Assembly (NCBI GenBank): GCA_965247975.1
Contig: OZ252050.1
Span: forward strand, 2,852,001-2,916,000
Length of the DNA stretch: 64,000 nt
Direction: 5' to 3'
Source of the DNA: Taishania sp965247975
Lineage (GTDB): Bacteria > Bacteroidota > Bacteroidia > Flavobacteriales_D > Crocinitomicaceae
Of this stretch, positions 54,407 through 61,269 are shown piece by piece. Positions within the stretch are counted from its first letter, which is position 1. Each line of letters starts with the position of its first letter. The translations under genes and the position numbers were made by a program. Under the pieces are notes generated by a model, which had not been told where the DNA came from, ran no database searches, and saw nothing but the letters and a program-made list of their open reading frames with translations.

Positions 54407-54613
54407 TTAATTAAGACTTACAGCTCGAATATTAACATATGTTATCACTCCAGGGTCGAATTCATAATCACTGGAGTAAGAACACAATCCACCTCCTATC
54501 ATCATGGTGCCTGCACCACTAGTAACAACTAACCTAGAGCCATCAACTTTTGATAGTTCCTCATTCTTAAGCCGAAAGTCACTAAAACTTTCTAATTTTC
54601 TTGTCTTTTTCAT
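54407..54613 (-). CDS. RiPP precursor peptide, family 1
   Basis: A 68-residue candidate precursor. The leader has the Bacteroidota natural-product pattern LESFSDFRLKNEELSKVDGS, where the usual Gly-Gly is replaced by Gly-Ser (residues 25-26). The rest (27-68) is rich in Gly, Ser, Thr, Asp, Glu and Tyr (MMIGGGLCSYSSDYEFDPGV), as expected for a substrate of an ATP-grasp ligase joining carboxyl to hydroxyl groups; one Cys at 44. It precedes gwsG in the same direction. Unlike the other families it lacks the shared 49-bp upstream element. Confidence 0.75.
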   Translation of the reverse strand: MKKTRKLESFSDFRLKNEELSKVDGSRLVVTSGAGTMMIGGGLCSYSSDYEFDPGVITYVNIRAVSLN

Positions 54614-54956
54614 TTTAATAAATATTTAATTAATACTTCGATTCTTGCAAGAAATCAAAACAAATATGGGCGCAAAATCAGTAGAAAAAATTTCAATTCA
54701 TCATTATTTTAATATTATGCACTCATTATTCTAAAAAAATAAACAACAAATTATCAATCAAAAACCTGAATAACAATTATTTAAATTTACGCTCTTCCTT
54801 TAGCCATCGAGATGGGTATGAATTCAGAATGGCAATCTTAATTATCACTTATTTAAGCTAATTATGAATTAAACACGATGTAAGATGAAAAAACTAATCA
54901 TAAAAAATTTCATAGTTTAACCAAAATTGAATTTCCAAGTATTCTAGCGTTAGCTA
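54614..54956. repeat. Intergenic block upstream of precursor 1, homologous to 57837-58147
   Basis: No gene. From about 54656 to 54956 the sequence parallels 57837-58147, the region in the same place below gwsS cassette 3: shared blocks include CTCATTATTCTAAAAAAATA, TTAAACACGATGTAA and CCAAAATTGAA, in the same order and spacing. It therefore covers the 3' flank of gwsS cassette 2 and the promoter region of the precursor-1 transcript. TCTTGCAAGA (about 54643-54652) is a 10-base palindrome. Confidence 0.65.
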
Positions 54957-56042
54957 CTACGTCTTCTTTTTAAATTCATTCATTTTATAAAATTCAATCG
55001 CCTTTTCTTTCAGCGGATTTATGCTCCATTCGGACCATTCATTGGTGTAGGGATTGTAACCACACTTTAGAGGTTTCGATAAATCAATTGCTCCATCAAA
55101 ATCTGTTCTTTCAGTATAAGCACGACAATCGCTACAGATACGACGAAACTCACAATCTTTACAGGTATTAATTTGCTCGCGATTAACATTCCAATATTTT
55201 TTAAATTCTTGATGGCTTAACGCTTCTTCTAAGGTTGTATTTAATATATTACCAAAGTGCTCAGGCATACTTGGACAATTTCGAATGAACCCAGCCTTGT
55301 CTATCGATATTTTGAGATTAAGACAAGAATTGTGACGTTTGGACTCAATATAAGTTCGTATATCAATTGAAAAATTGCTGCTATTTATTACACCACAGCA
55401 TTTTTCATCTGACAGAACTTTTTTAGTGTAGTTAATGTCTAATGACAAATCTGTTGACGTTCTATTTTCAGGTGACGAATGGAAGACGACTTTACCAAAC
55501 AAACTAATTTGACGATACATTTTTTCAAAATCTGATAAATATTTTTCGTCATTTTTATACTTTAAAATGAGATCAATACTTCTAAAATATCCTTGAGAAG
55601 CGGAATGTGCAATTTCGAATAGAACACTTAAAGATAATTCAGAATATGCCCTGATTTGTAAAAACTTACATTGTAAAGATGACAATTCATCCATAATTTT
55701 TTTAAAACCAAAATTAGAATTCTCATCATAGTCTATGATGCAATTATTAACTTGTTCAGGAGAAAAAAAATCTTCTTCTATTTTAGGAAACTCAGTGTAA
55801 TTATTACAATAAAAGCCTAAATTTTCTTTCATTAAAAAGTCCAAACAATCACCCGCTATTTTTCTTGCGTTTTGATCGTAGGCATTTAAAACTTCTTCAA
55901 TTGGTGTTGTCTCCAGATCGCAAATCAAATCGTGAATTTCATTGTCGATAAAAAAAATTTGTTTGTTCTGAATATCAGTGATCACGCTTCTATTCATGCC
56001 TTTTGTAAGCACGCAATTCGCAAATAAGTTAAAAAAAATCAT
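54957..56042 (-). CDS. gwsS: Grasp-with-spasm SPASM peptide maturase, cassette 2
   Basis: A 361-residue paralogue of the cassette 1 protein. The SPASM part is intact: NSCLNLKISIDKAGFIRN, CPSMPEHFGN, TCKDCEFRRICSDCRAYTER and PLKCGYNPYTNEWSEW. The N-terminal 220 residues again lack a CxxxCxxC motif and share only short words with the other copies (FNLFANCVLTKGMNRSVITD at the start). It overlaps the small gene upstream by 14 bases. Its partner precursors are the pair at 57193-57639. Confidence 0.85.
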   Translation of the reverse strand: MIFFNLFANCVLTKGMNRSVITDIQNKQIFFIDNEIHDLICDLETTPIEEVLNAYDQNARKIAGDCLDFLMKENLGFYCNNYTEFPKIEEDFFSPEQVNNCIIDYDENSNFGFKKIMDELSSLQCKFLQIRAYSELSLSVLFEIAHSASQGYFRSIDLILKYKNDEKYLSDFEKMYRQISLFGKVVFHSSPENRTSTDLSLDINYTKKVLSDEKCCGVINSSNFSIDIRTYIESKRHNSCLNLKISIDKAGFIRNCPSMPEHFGNILNTTLEEALSHQEFKKYWNVNREQINTCKDCEFRRICSDCRAYTERTDFDGAIDLSKPLKCGYNPYTNEWSEWSINPLKEKAIEFYKMNEFKKKT

Positions 56043-56229
56043 CGTCTAAAAATGTTTTTGAAATTGGTTTGCTTGGTTCAATGAAGTAAGTTAGATTTGA
56101 ATTATACTTGTCTATATTTAAAGATTTGCCGATGGGAGTATCTCTTTTTCTAAGTTCGCTCTTAACCGGTTTTGTAATTTGATATAAAACTGGGAGTAAA
56201 CTTAAATTGGTCTTAATTGTTTTTTTCAT
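56029..56229 (-). CDS. Small 66-residue protein between gwsG and gwsS, cassette 2
   Basis: A 66-residue, basic protein (MKKTIKTNLSLLPVLYQITK ...) ending in an acidic, aromatic tail PISKTFLDDDFF. It overlaps the gwsG gene by 17 bases and the gwsS gene by 14 bases, so it is tightly coupled to both. It occupies the same slot as the 48- and 60-residue proteins of cassettes 1 and 3. No signal peptide or membrane segment is apparent. I do not recognise it. Confidence 0.55.
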   Translation of the reverse strand: MKKTIKTNLSLLPVLYQITKPVKSELRKRDTPIGKSLNIDKYNSNLTYFIEPSKPISKTFLDDDFF

Positions 56230-57133
56230 TATTCATCATAATTAAGGTTTTGGCAACTTCTCTTTCTAAATGATAATTGCAACATTCAGAAACATCTCCA
56301 AATTGACCCACTGGATTTATTTCCAAAAAATAAATAATGTCGTTTACGTCACAAACAAAATCAAAAGAAGCCGTTAAAAGACTTAGCTCATTCATCAACG
56401 CCAAAATTTTTAATTGCAATTCTTCAGACAGTTTATAAGGAATTTTTCTTTTGTTCGTATTTGATTTTCTGTTGTCAATTTCTTTGCTGTCATTGAAAAT
56501 GGCCATTGCATAAAATTTATCTTTGATCACAAAAACTCTTATTTCGAATTTTTTAATAAGCAATTTTTGAAAAAAAGAATAAGAAAATCTAGTGTCCAAC
56601 TTTTCAATTACCTGATCATCAACGATTGAAGTGAAATAGACTATGTATCCATCTTTCGTTTCAAGCGGAAAAGGGTTGTCTATACTTTTCGTTATTATTT
56701 CGTTGTTTTCAAACTTAAATTTTATTAAGTCTTTTTTGTTGTTTATGAGTGCATAATTTGGAATTTGAAAACCTATTTTTTCGGCAATCTTTAGAACTAC
56801 CAATTTATTCACTGAAGAATATTTGGGATTTGATAGCCATTTTTTTTCCTTAAGTGTATAAAAAAAATAGTCGGAAATAGTTTTTCTTTCATTGTAATAG
56901 TTCTTTTCTGTCAAAACAGAGTTTTTAATTGAATCACTTTCAAAAATTGTCGCTATATCCTTATTGGACAACCATCTTCTGAACCAAACAACATCAATTT
57001 TTGAATTATCAAATTCTAGTAGATCGTCTTGATTGCCATTAACCCGAACAAAGTCCTGCTTATAATGTAAAAGCCAATCAATTACATTTTCAGTCGTTAA
57101 TTCGAAATCTGACATGCTTAAAAGAAGTATCAT
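56213..57133 (-). CDS. gwsG: Grasp-with-spasm ATP-grasp peptide maturase, cassette 2
   Basis: A 306-residue ATP-grasp ligase related to the cassette 1 and 3 enzymes. It begins MILLLSMSDFELTTENVIDW; EIITKSIDNPFPLETKDGYI is the ATP-lysine region; KFEIRVFVIKDKFYAMAIFN and SFDFVCDVNDIIYFLEINPV with GQFGDVSECC hold the metal-binding Asp/Glu/Asn. It is expected to form ester or amide crosslinks in the two precursors just upstream. A strong terminator (57141-57168) separates it from them. Confidence 0.85.
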   Translation of the reverse strand: MILLLSMSDFELTTENVIDWLLHYKQDFVRVNGNQDDLLEFDNSKIDVVWFRRWLSNKDIATIFESDSIKNSVLTEKNYYNERKTISDYFFYTLKEKKWLSNPKYSSVNKLVVLKIAEKIGFQIPNYALINNKKDLIKFKFENNEIITKSIDNPFPLETKDGYIVYFTSIVDDQVIEKLDTRFSYSFFQKLLIKKFEIRVFVIKDKFYAMAIFNDSKEIDNRKSNTNKRKIPYKLSEELQLKILALMNELSLLTASFDFVCDVNDIIYFLEINPVGQFGDVSECCNYHLEREVAKTLIMMNNEKNN

Positions 57134-57140
57134 AAGTACT

Positions 57141-57168
57141 AAAAAACGCCCTAAATTAATAGGGCGTT
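57141..57168 (-). terminator. Terminator between the precursor pair and gwsG, cassette 2
   Basis: Minus-strand stem AACGCCCT/AGGGCGTT (57161-57168 with 57145-57152), 8-base loop, followed by six T (plus-strand A run 57141-57146). It lies 25 bases past the stop of the second precursor and 8 bases before the gwsG start. Confidence 0.85.
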
Positions 57169-57192
57169 AAATTAAATTAACATTCCAATTTG

Positions 57193-57405
57193 TTATTGTG
57201 CCCCTTGATCAAAATTGGGAACTGCGTAGGACGATATTCCTGGCACTGTCCCTCCTTGGGCAATGATTATCAAGTCCTGATTAGTAACTGGTCCGTCGCT
57301 AGAATAATGATATGTCCAACTTACAGTTGGACCATTGCCACCTTTACCACCGTAGATATCTTGCATATCTACCTTATTCACCTTAAATTCTTTTAGCGTT
57401 TTCAT
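57193..57405 (-). CDS. RiPP precursor peptide, family 2 (second of a pair)
   Basis: A 70-residue precursor: short leader MKTLKEFKVNKVDMQDIYGG with Gly-Gly at 19-20, the C39 cleavage site, then KGGNGPT, a variable middle rich in Ser, Thr, Asp and Tyr (VSWTYHYSSDGPVTNQD), and the C-terminal FDQGAQ shared with its sister. The constant ends with a free-varying middle are typical of paired RiPP precursors. It lies 27 bases downstream of its sister and ahead of the terminator. Confidence 0.8.
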   Translation of the reverse strand: MKTLKEFKVNKVDMQDIYGGKGGNGPTVSWTYHYSSDGPVTNQDLIIIAQGGTVPGISSYAVPNFDQGAQ

Positions 57406-57432
57406 GTTTTCTAATTTTAAATTAAGTTAAAC

Positions 57433-57639
57433 TTATTGAGCACCTTGATCAAAAGTAAATTCAGGTACCGCATTGGGATGATTTTGAATATCCGAACCTA
57501 AATTTTCAATTGAGCTGGTAATGCTAACAGGTCCGTGAATTACCCAAACCACACTCATTGTAGGCCCATTCCCCCCTTTTCCACCGAAGACATCTTTGAA
57601 ATCAATTTTGTTCGATTCAAATGCTTTTAATGTTTTCAT
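57433..57639 (-). CDS. RiPP precursor peptide, family 2 (first of a pair)
   Basis: A 68-residue precursor very like the next gene: leader MKTLKAFESNKIDFKDVFGG (Gly-Gly at 19-20), KGGNGPT, then a different middle (MSVVWVIHGPVSITSSIENL) and the same ending, FDQGAQ. Carboxylates and hydroxyls are spaced for ATP-grasp crosslinking. The first gene after the shared 49-bp element (57696-57745), 56 bases downstream of it. Confidence 0.8.
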   Translation of the reverse strand: MKTLKAFESNKIDFKDVFGGKGGNGPTMSVVWVIHGPVSITSSIENLGSDIQNHPNAVPEFTFDQGAQ

Positions 57640-57695
57640 ACAATTAAATTTTTGATTAATTATTAAACTTTTTAAAATTTAATAATCGGTTAATA

Positions 57696-57745
57696 CTCTT
57701 AAACCTTTTAAGTCAATTAAGAGATTTGACTATTGTTGCAGCAAT
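57696..57745 (-). promoter_or_regulatory. Shared precursor-upstream element, copy A
   Basis: Plus strand: CTCTTAA (57696-57702), 14 bases, TTAAGAG (57717-57723), then TTTGACTATTGTTGCAGCAA. The two 7-base arms pair perfectly. The same element stands before three other precursors of this locus. It is 56 bases upstream of the precursor ATG, further than the other copies (26-29). Probably a promoter with operator, since its minus strand offers TTG-type and TA-type boxes, but this is not established. Confidence 0.7.
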
Positions 57746-57836
57746 ATTATAAAACCATAATTATGGCTATCTTTCACTTTAGTAATCATCGATTCACTTT
57801 AAGTCAAAGTGTGATTTTAACATCAACTTTTAATTT

Positions 57837-58147
57837 AACAAAGATGAAGTCAAAATCCTTTGAAAAAATTACCATTCACCATTATTTACAAATTATTCGC
57901 TCATTATTCTAAAAAAATAAACGCCAAATTTTCTTTCAAAAATCTGAATTACAATTACTTAAATTCAGCAATACCCTTCAACTAAAGAGCTAGGTATGAA
58001 TTCCGAAAAGGAATCCTTCTTATCGTTTAAATAAGCATGTTATATATTAAACACGATGTAAAATGAAAAGCGAGTGAAGAAAAATTTCATGTTTTACCAA
58101 AATTGAACGTTCAAATATTCAAGCGTTAGCAACTTCGACTACGTTCT
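57837..58147. repeat. Duplicated flank of gwsS, cassette 3 copy
   Basis: Parallels 54656-54956: blocks CTCATTATTCTAAAAAAATA, TTAAACACGATGTAA and AATTTCATG-TTTACCAAAAT appear in the same order at matching distances, and both blocks adjoin a gwsS stop codon. It shows that the gwsS flank was duplicated together with the cassette. Confidence 0.75.
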
Positions 58148-59227
58148 TCATTCATTCATTTTATAAAATTCAATCGCTCTTTCTTTCAGCGGATTTGTGC
58201 TCCATTCTGACCATTCATTTGTATAAGGATTGTAGCCGCATTTTAAAGGTTTAGATAAATCCATTTCTCCATCAAAATCTGTTCTTTCTGTATAAGCGCG
58301 ACAATCGGTGCAGATATGACGAAACTCGCAGTCTTTACAAATCGTTATATTTTCTTTTGTAACATTCCAGTACTTTGTAAAATCTGAATGACTTAATGCT
58401 CCCTCCAATGTTGTAACTTTTATATTGCCATAGCTTTGTGCCATGGATGGGCAGTTTTTAATATTTCCATCTTTGTCAATGGAAATTTTTTTATGAAGGC
58501 ATGAATTATGATTACGGGACTGAAAAAAAGTCTTTTGGTTGATGTCAAAATTTTCTTTCGAGATCACACCACAACTCAAACTTGTTATTTTTTGTTGAAT
58601 GAAAAGAATATTTGATAAACCATCAAAAACAGGAATCACCTCATCTTCAGCACTATTGTATAAGGTTATAGACTTGATTCTTAATTCCTTCTTTAAAAGT
58701 GAAATTAAAGTACTTCGGTCTACGGGATTTCTTAAATCAGCAATAATTTCTACTGTTTCTATAGTAGTGTCCTTCAAACTTTCAACAATATAAATTAAAT
58801 CTTCAATCACAATTTGTTTGTAGATTCTAATCTGAACGCAAGGTATTTTTATTGAAATAATTTGCTCTAAGGACAATAGAAAATTACTTTCGTCAAAAGT
58901 ATTATAATCCAAAATTATGTTTTCTAACTTATGGGGTGAATAATAGTCGTTTGCCACTTTCGGGAAACTTTTCTTCTCACTCTTTTCACACCAAAATCCG
59001 AACTCTTGATTAATGAGCCAAGAAAAATAATTTTCAATCTCTTTTTTGTCCGCATAAAATCGCTCCAATATTTCCTTAAAAGATAATGTTTCGGTTAAAG
59101 AAATCACTTCTAAAAGACTATTTGGTATCGTATTTAAGACATTTCTTTGGTTATCGATGATTACGGACCTTGAATAGCCTTTTACAACCTCGCAACATGA
59201 AAAAAGATTAAAGTATTTTGAGTTCAT
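58148..59227 (-). CDS. gwsS: Grasp-with-spasm SPASM peptide maturase, cassette 3
   Basis: A 359-residue paralogue with the intact SPASM part (NSCLHKKISIDKDGNIKN, CPSMAQSYGN, ICKDCEFRHICTDCRAYTER, PLKCGYNPYTNEWSEW) and an N-terminal half (YFNLFSCCEVVKGYSRSVII ...) without a CxxxCxxC motif. It overlaps the 60-residue gene upstream by 4 bases (ATGA). It belongs to the cassette whose precursors are the two GSTQGG peptides. Confidence 0.85.
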   Translation of the reverse strand: MNSKYFNLFSCCEVVKGYSRSVIIDNQRNVLNTIPNSLLEVISLTETLSFKEILERFYADKKEIENYFSWLINQEFGFWCEKSEKKSFPKVANDYYSPHKLENIILDYNTFDESNFLLSLEQIISIKIPCVQIRIYKQIVIEDLIYIVESLKDTTIETVEIIADLRNPVDRSTLISLLKKELRIKSITLYNSAEDEVIPVFDGLSNILFIQQKITSLSCGVISKENFDINQKTFFQSRNHNSCLHKKISIDKDGNIKNCPSMAQSYGNIKVTTLEGALSHSDFTKYWNVTKENITICKDCEFRHICTDCRAYTERTDFDGEMDLSKPLKCGYNPYTNEWSEWSTNPLKERAIEFYKMNE

Positions 59228-59406
59228 TTGTAAGTTTTTGATATTTTTCGATGATAATTTTTCACTTTGTATCTAGCACACTCATAATCTGGAATTTTGA
59301 TGAGTTTTATCTTAGGTACTATGTTTTTTTCCTTGTCTTTATTTAAAATATTGATCTTTTTAAATTGCACAGGAATTGATTCTGCTTCAACACTAAATTT
59401 TATCAT
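59224..59406 (-). CDS. Small 60-residue protein between gwsG and gwsS, cassette 3
   Basis: I set the start at the ATG 59404-59406, 4 bases after the gwsG stop, instead of the longer frame from 59472 that would overlap gwsG. The 60-residue product (MIKFSVEAESIPVQFKKINI ...) is very basic (many Lys) and ends HRKISKTYK. Its stop overlaps the gwsS ATG by 4 bases. It is the third protein in the same slot; ISKT is shared with the cassette 2 protein. Function unknown. Confidence 0.5.
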   Translation of the reverse strand: MIKFSVEAESIPVQFKKINILNKDKEKNIVPKIKLIKIPDYECARYKVKNYHRKISKTYK

Positions 59407-59410
59407 ACTC

Positions 59411-60322
59411 TCATAAATTAGTTGCGATTTCTTTTTCGCAGTAATAATTGCATACAGTGGATAACATTCCAAATTGTCCTATAGGATTAATTTCAAGAAA
59501 ATAATATTCGTGATCAACTCCATAAATGAAGTCTATTGAACCAGAAGTCAGGTTGAGTTTTCCAAGCAATTTTAATATTTTATCCTCGAGTGAAGCCGGC
59601 AATTGATAAGCAACTTGACGGTTAAGTTTGGTGTAATCATAATTGCGATAATCAATTTTAGTCTTTTCCTCTAATTGCGAAAAGATGGCACTCGAATAAA
59701 ATTTTCCGTTATAAACGAATGTTCTGATTTCATATTTTTTTTCAATTAGCTGTTGGAAAAAACTTAAGTGAAAGTGGTCTTCTAATTCATCCATTTTGAC
59801 TTCTGTAGTTGTGCTAGAATATGTATTTTCTTCGTCCATATAACTAATCACTTCACCAAGTGTCTTGGTAATTATTCGATTGCCATTAAAATATGACTTT
59901 AGGTCATCTTTTTGATATGTCAATAAGGATTTGGGTGTTTTAAACCCAAGTTCGTTAGCTATATCCAGAACGACAAGTTTATTTAAATCCTTATTAAAAT
60001 AATCGTAGCTTCCTAGCCTTGACATCAGATAATCATTAACGATTCTCATCTCCTCAAGGAGCTTGTAGTCGAAGTAATTCTGCTTATCAAGGCATTCTTC
60101 TTTGTCAAAAAAGAACTTCCCTCTTCTGTACCAAAAGCTTTTTACGTCGTATAAGCTAAACTCTTCATAATTAGTTGTAATTTTTATCTCTCCGCTCTTT
60201 ATTTTGATTTCAAGAATTTTATTTGACTCATTGATTAAAACAAAATTTTTCTCAAAATATCTTAGCCATTTACAGACTTCTTGCGTTGTATAATCTTCCT
60301 CTCTTGAAATTATTAATATCAT
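59411..60322 (-). CDS. gwsG: Grasp-with-spasm ATP-grasp peptide maturase, cassette 3
   Basis: A 303-residue ATP-grasp ligase. MILIISREEDYTTQEVCKWL begins the preATP fold; NRIITKTLGEVISYMDEENT is the ATP-lysine region; KKYEIRTFVYNGKFYSSAIF and SIDFIYGVDHEYYFLEINPI with GQFGMLSTVC carry the metal and nucleotide residues. It is expected to crosslink the GSTQGG precursors. It lies 69 bases downstream of the precursor at 60392, past a terminator. Confidence 0.86.
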   Translation of the reverse strand: MILIISREEDYTTQEVCKWLRYFEKNFVLINESNKILEIKIKSGEIKITTNYEEFSLYDVKSFWYRRGKFFFDKEECLDKQNYFDYKLLEEMRIVNDYLMSRLGSYDYFNKDLNKLVVLDIANELGFKTPKSLLTYQKDDLKSYFNGNRIITKTLGEVISYMDEENTYSSTTTEVKMDELEDHFHLSFFQQLIEKKYEIRTFVYNGKFYSSAIFSQLEEKTKIDYRNYDYTKLNRQVAYQLPASLEDKILKLLGKLNLTSGSIDFIYGVDHEYYFLEINPIGQFGMLSTVCNYYCEKEIATNL

Positions 60323-60350
60323 ATTTTAAGATTACTGGTTAAACGAAAGC

Positions 60351-60382
60351 AAAAAAATTGGGTAATGATTAATTACCCAATT
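60351..60382 (-). terminator. Terminator between precursor 3a and gwsG, cassette 3
   Basis: Minus-strand stem AATTGGGTAAT/ATTACCCAATT (60372-60382 with 60356-60366), 5-base loop, followed by seven T (plus-strand A run 60351-60357). Its stem sequence closely resembles that of the terminator at 60903-60934, so the two were duplicated with their precursors. Confidence 0.85.
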
Positions 60383-60391
60383 TAAATTAAA

Positions 60392-60628
60392 TCAACAAGG
60401 TTTATCGCTGTCGGTTCCGTTATTGTAAAAAATTACACCGCTTGACCAAGTTGTATCCGATTCATATGTCATACATGTCCCGCTTGAAAGACCTTGATCT
60501 TCAGCCGTCAAACATACTTCACCTCCTTGGGTTGATCCATTTCCAGGAGCTCTCCCACCATGAGTGATTGACATTAGTCTCTCACTTAATTCACTTTCCA
60601 TGAATTTTTCTAAACTTTCGAATTTCAT
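60392..60628 (-). CDS. RiPP precursor peptide, family 3 (GSTQGG), copy a
   Basis: A 78-residue precursor: leader MKFESLEKFMESELSERLMS with ITHGG, Gly-Gly at 24-25, then the invariant GSTQGGEVCL (31-40), a variable core (TAEDQGLSSGTCMTYESDTT, WSSGVIFYNNGTDSD) and the ending DKPC. Cysteines are at 39, 52 and 78, all in register with copy b. Thr/Ser and Asp/Glu residues abound. It has its own copy of the shared upstream element, 26 bases from the ATG. Confidence 0.85.
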   Translation of the reverse strand: MKFESLEKFMESELSERLMSITHGGRAPGNGSTQGGEVCLTAEDQGLSSGTCMTYESDTTWSSGVIFYNNGTDSDKPC

Positions 60629-60654
60629 AAAACAATTTATTAATAAAATTAATT

Positions 60655-60703
60655 CTCTTAAACCTTTAAAGTCAACTAAGAGCTTTGACTATTGTTGCAA
60701 CAA
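60655..60703 (-). promoter_or_regulatory. Shared precursor-upstream element, copy B
   Basis: CTCTTA pairs with TAAGAG around a central spacer, followed by TTTGACTATTGTTGCAACAA (plus strand); TTGTTGCAACAA is a perfect 12-base palindrome here. On the minus strand a TTG is followed after 19 bases by TAGTTGAC, a weak promoter-like arrangement. It ends 26 bases before the precursor ATG. Confidence 0.7.
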
Positions 60704-60902
60704 CACCTTTTAAACCAACGGTTGTGGCCTTATTTTTTAATGAGCCGTAAGATTCCTTTTATATTGTTCAAACCTTACTCCATTTTTTTTGTTAGCTAAA
60801 GTTTTAATTCCAATTCAACTTATTTACATTCTAAAAACATGAGAATTCCTCAACTTTTGAGATTGTTTTTAAATTTCAAATCAAAACCTCCATCGAAAAA
60901 GT

Positions 60903-60934
60903 AAAAATTTGGGTAATGAATCATTACCCAAATT
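60903..60934 (-). terminator. Terminator after precursor 3b
   Basis: Minus-strand stem around GGGTAATG/CATTACCC extended by AATTT/AAATT (60906-60918 with 60922-60934), followed by TTTTTAC. It begins 4 bases past the precursor stop. Confidence 0.75.
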
Positions 60935-60937
60935 AAC

Positions 60938-61171
60938 TTAACAAGGTTTGTCGACATCTTCGATCATCTCGTAAAATGTCAATCCATCAATTACCATGTC
61001 GGATGCATATGACAAACAAGAGGTATTCGTACCCGCCATCTCATTAGCTGCCAAGCAAACTTCACCACCTTGAGTGGATCCCATTACTGGAATTTTCCCG
61101 GCAAAAGTGCGGGACATTAATTCTTCACTTAATTCACTCTTCATGAATTTTTCTAAACTTTGGAAATTCAT
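60938..61171 (-). CDS. RiPP precursor peptide, family 3 (GSTQGG), copy b
   Basis: I set the start at 61171 (MNFQSLEKFMKSELSEELMS); the longer frame from 61249 would read through the upstream element and is rejected. The 77-residue product has leader RTFAGK with Ala-Gly at the cleavage position where copy a has Gly-Gly, then GSTQGGEVCL in register, a different core (AANEMAGTNTSCLSYASDMV, IDGLTFYEMIEDV) and DKPC. Cysteines at 39, 52 and 77 match copy a. It lies 30 bases downstream of its own copy of the shared element. Confidence 0.85.
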   Translation of the reverse strand: MNFQSLEKFMKSELSEELMSRTFAGKIPVMGSTQGGEVCLAANEMAGTNTSCLSYASDMVIDGLTFYEMIEDVDKPC

Positions 61172-61200
61172 AATTCTAAATGTTAAAAATTTGATAGACT

Positions 61201-61249
61201 TTCTTAAACACTTTAAGTCAATTAAGAACTTTGACTTCTGTTGCAACAA
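61201..61249 (-). promoter_or_regulatory. Shared precursor-upstream element, copy C
   Basis: TTCTTAA and TTAAGAA form perfect arms, i.e. the outer C-G pair of copy A is replaced by T-A, a compensated change. The adjoining block is TTTGACTTCTGTTGCAACAA. It lies 29 bases before the precursor ATG and 20 bases past the radical SAM gene. Confidence 0.7.
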
Positions 61250-61269
61250 TTCGAATATCGATATGTAGG

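Larger units (their letters stand above)
57640..58147. other. 508-bp intergenic region between gwsS cassette 3 and precursor family 2
   Basis: No gene. It holds the shared upstream element (57696-57745), a 12-base palindrome CCATAATTATGG just beyond it (57755-57766), and, from about 57837 to 58147, the block homologous to 54656-54956. It probably contains the 3' end of the cassette 3 transcript and the promoter of the cassette 2 transcript. Confidence 0.6.
60629..60937. other. Intergenic region between the two GSTQGG precursors
   Basis: No gene. It contains the shared upstream element copy B (60655-60703) at its left end and the terminator of precursor 3b (60903-60934) at its right end; the 200 bases between are A/T-rich and featureless to my eye. 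Confidence 0.6.

Noticed and set aside
59407..59472. Longer start for the small cassette 3 protein
   Set aside because: It would overlap the end of gwsG by about 60 bases; the ATG at 59406 gives the same tight layout as in the other cassettes.
61172..61249. Longer start for precursor 3b
   Set aside because: The extension translates the shared upstream element, and the leader homologous to precursor 3a starts at 61171.
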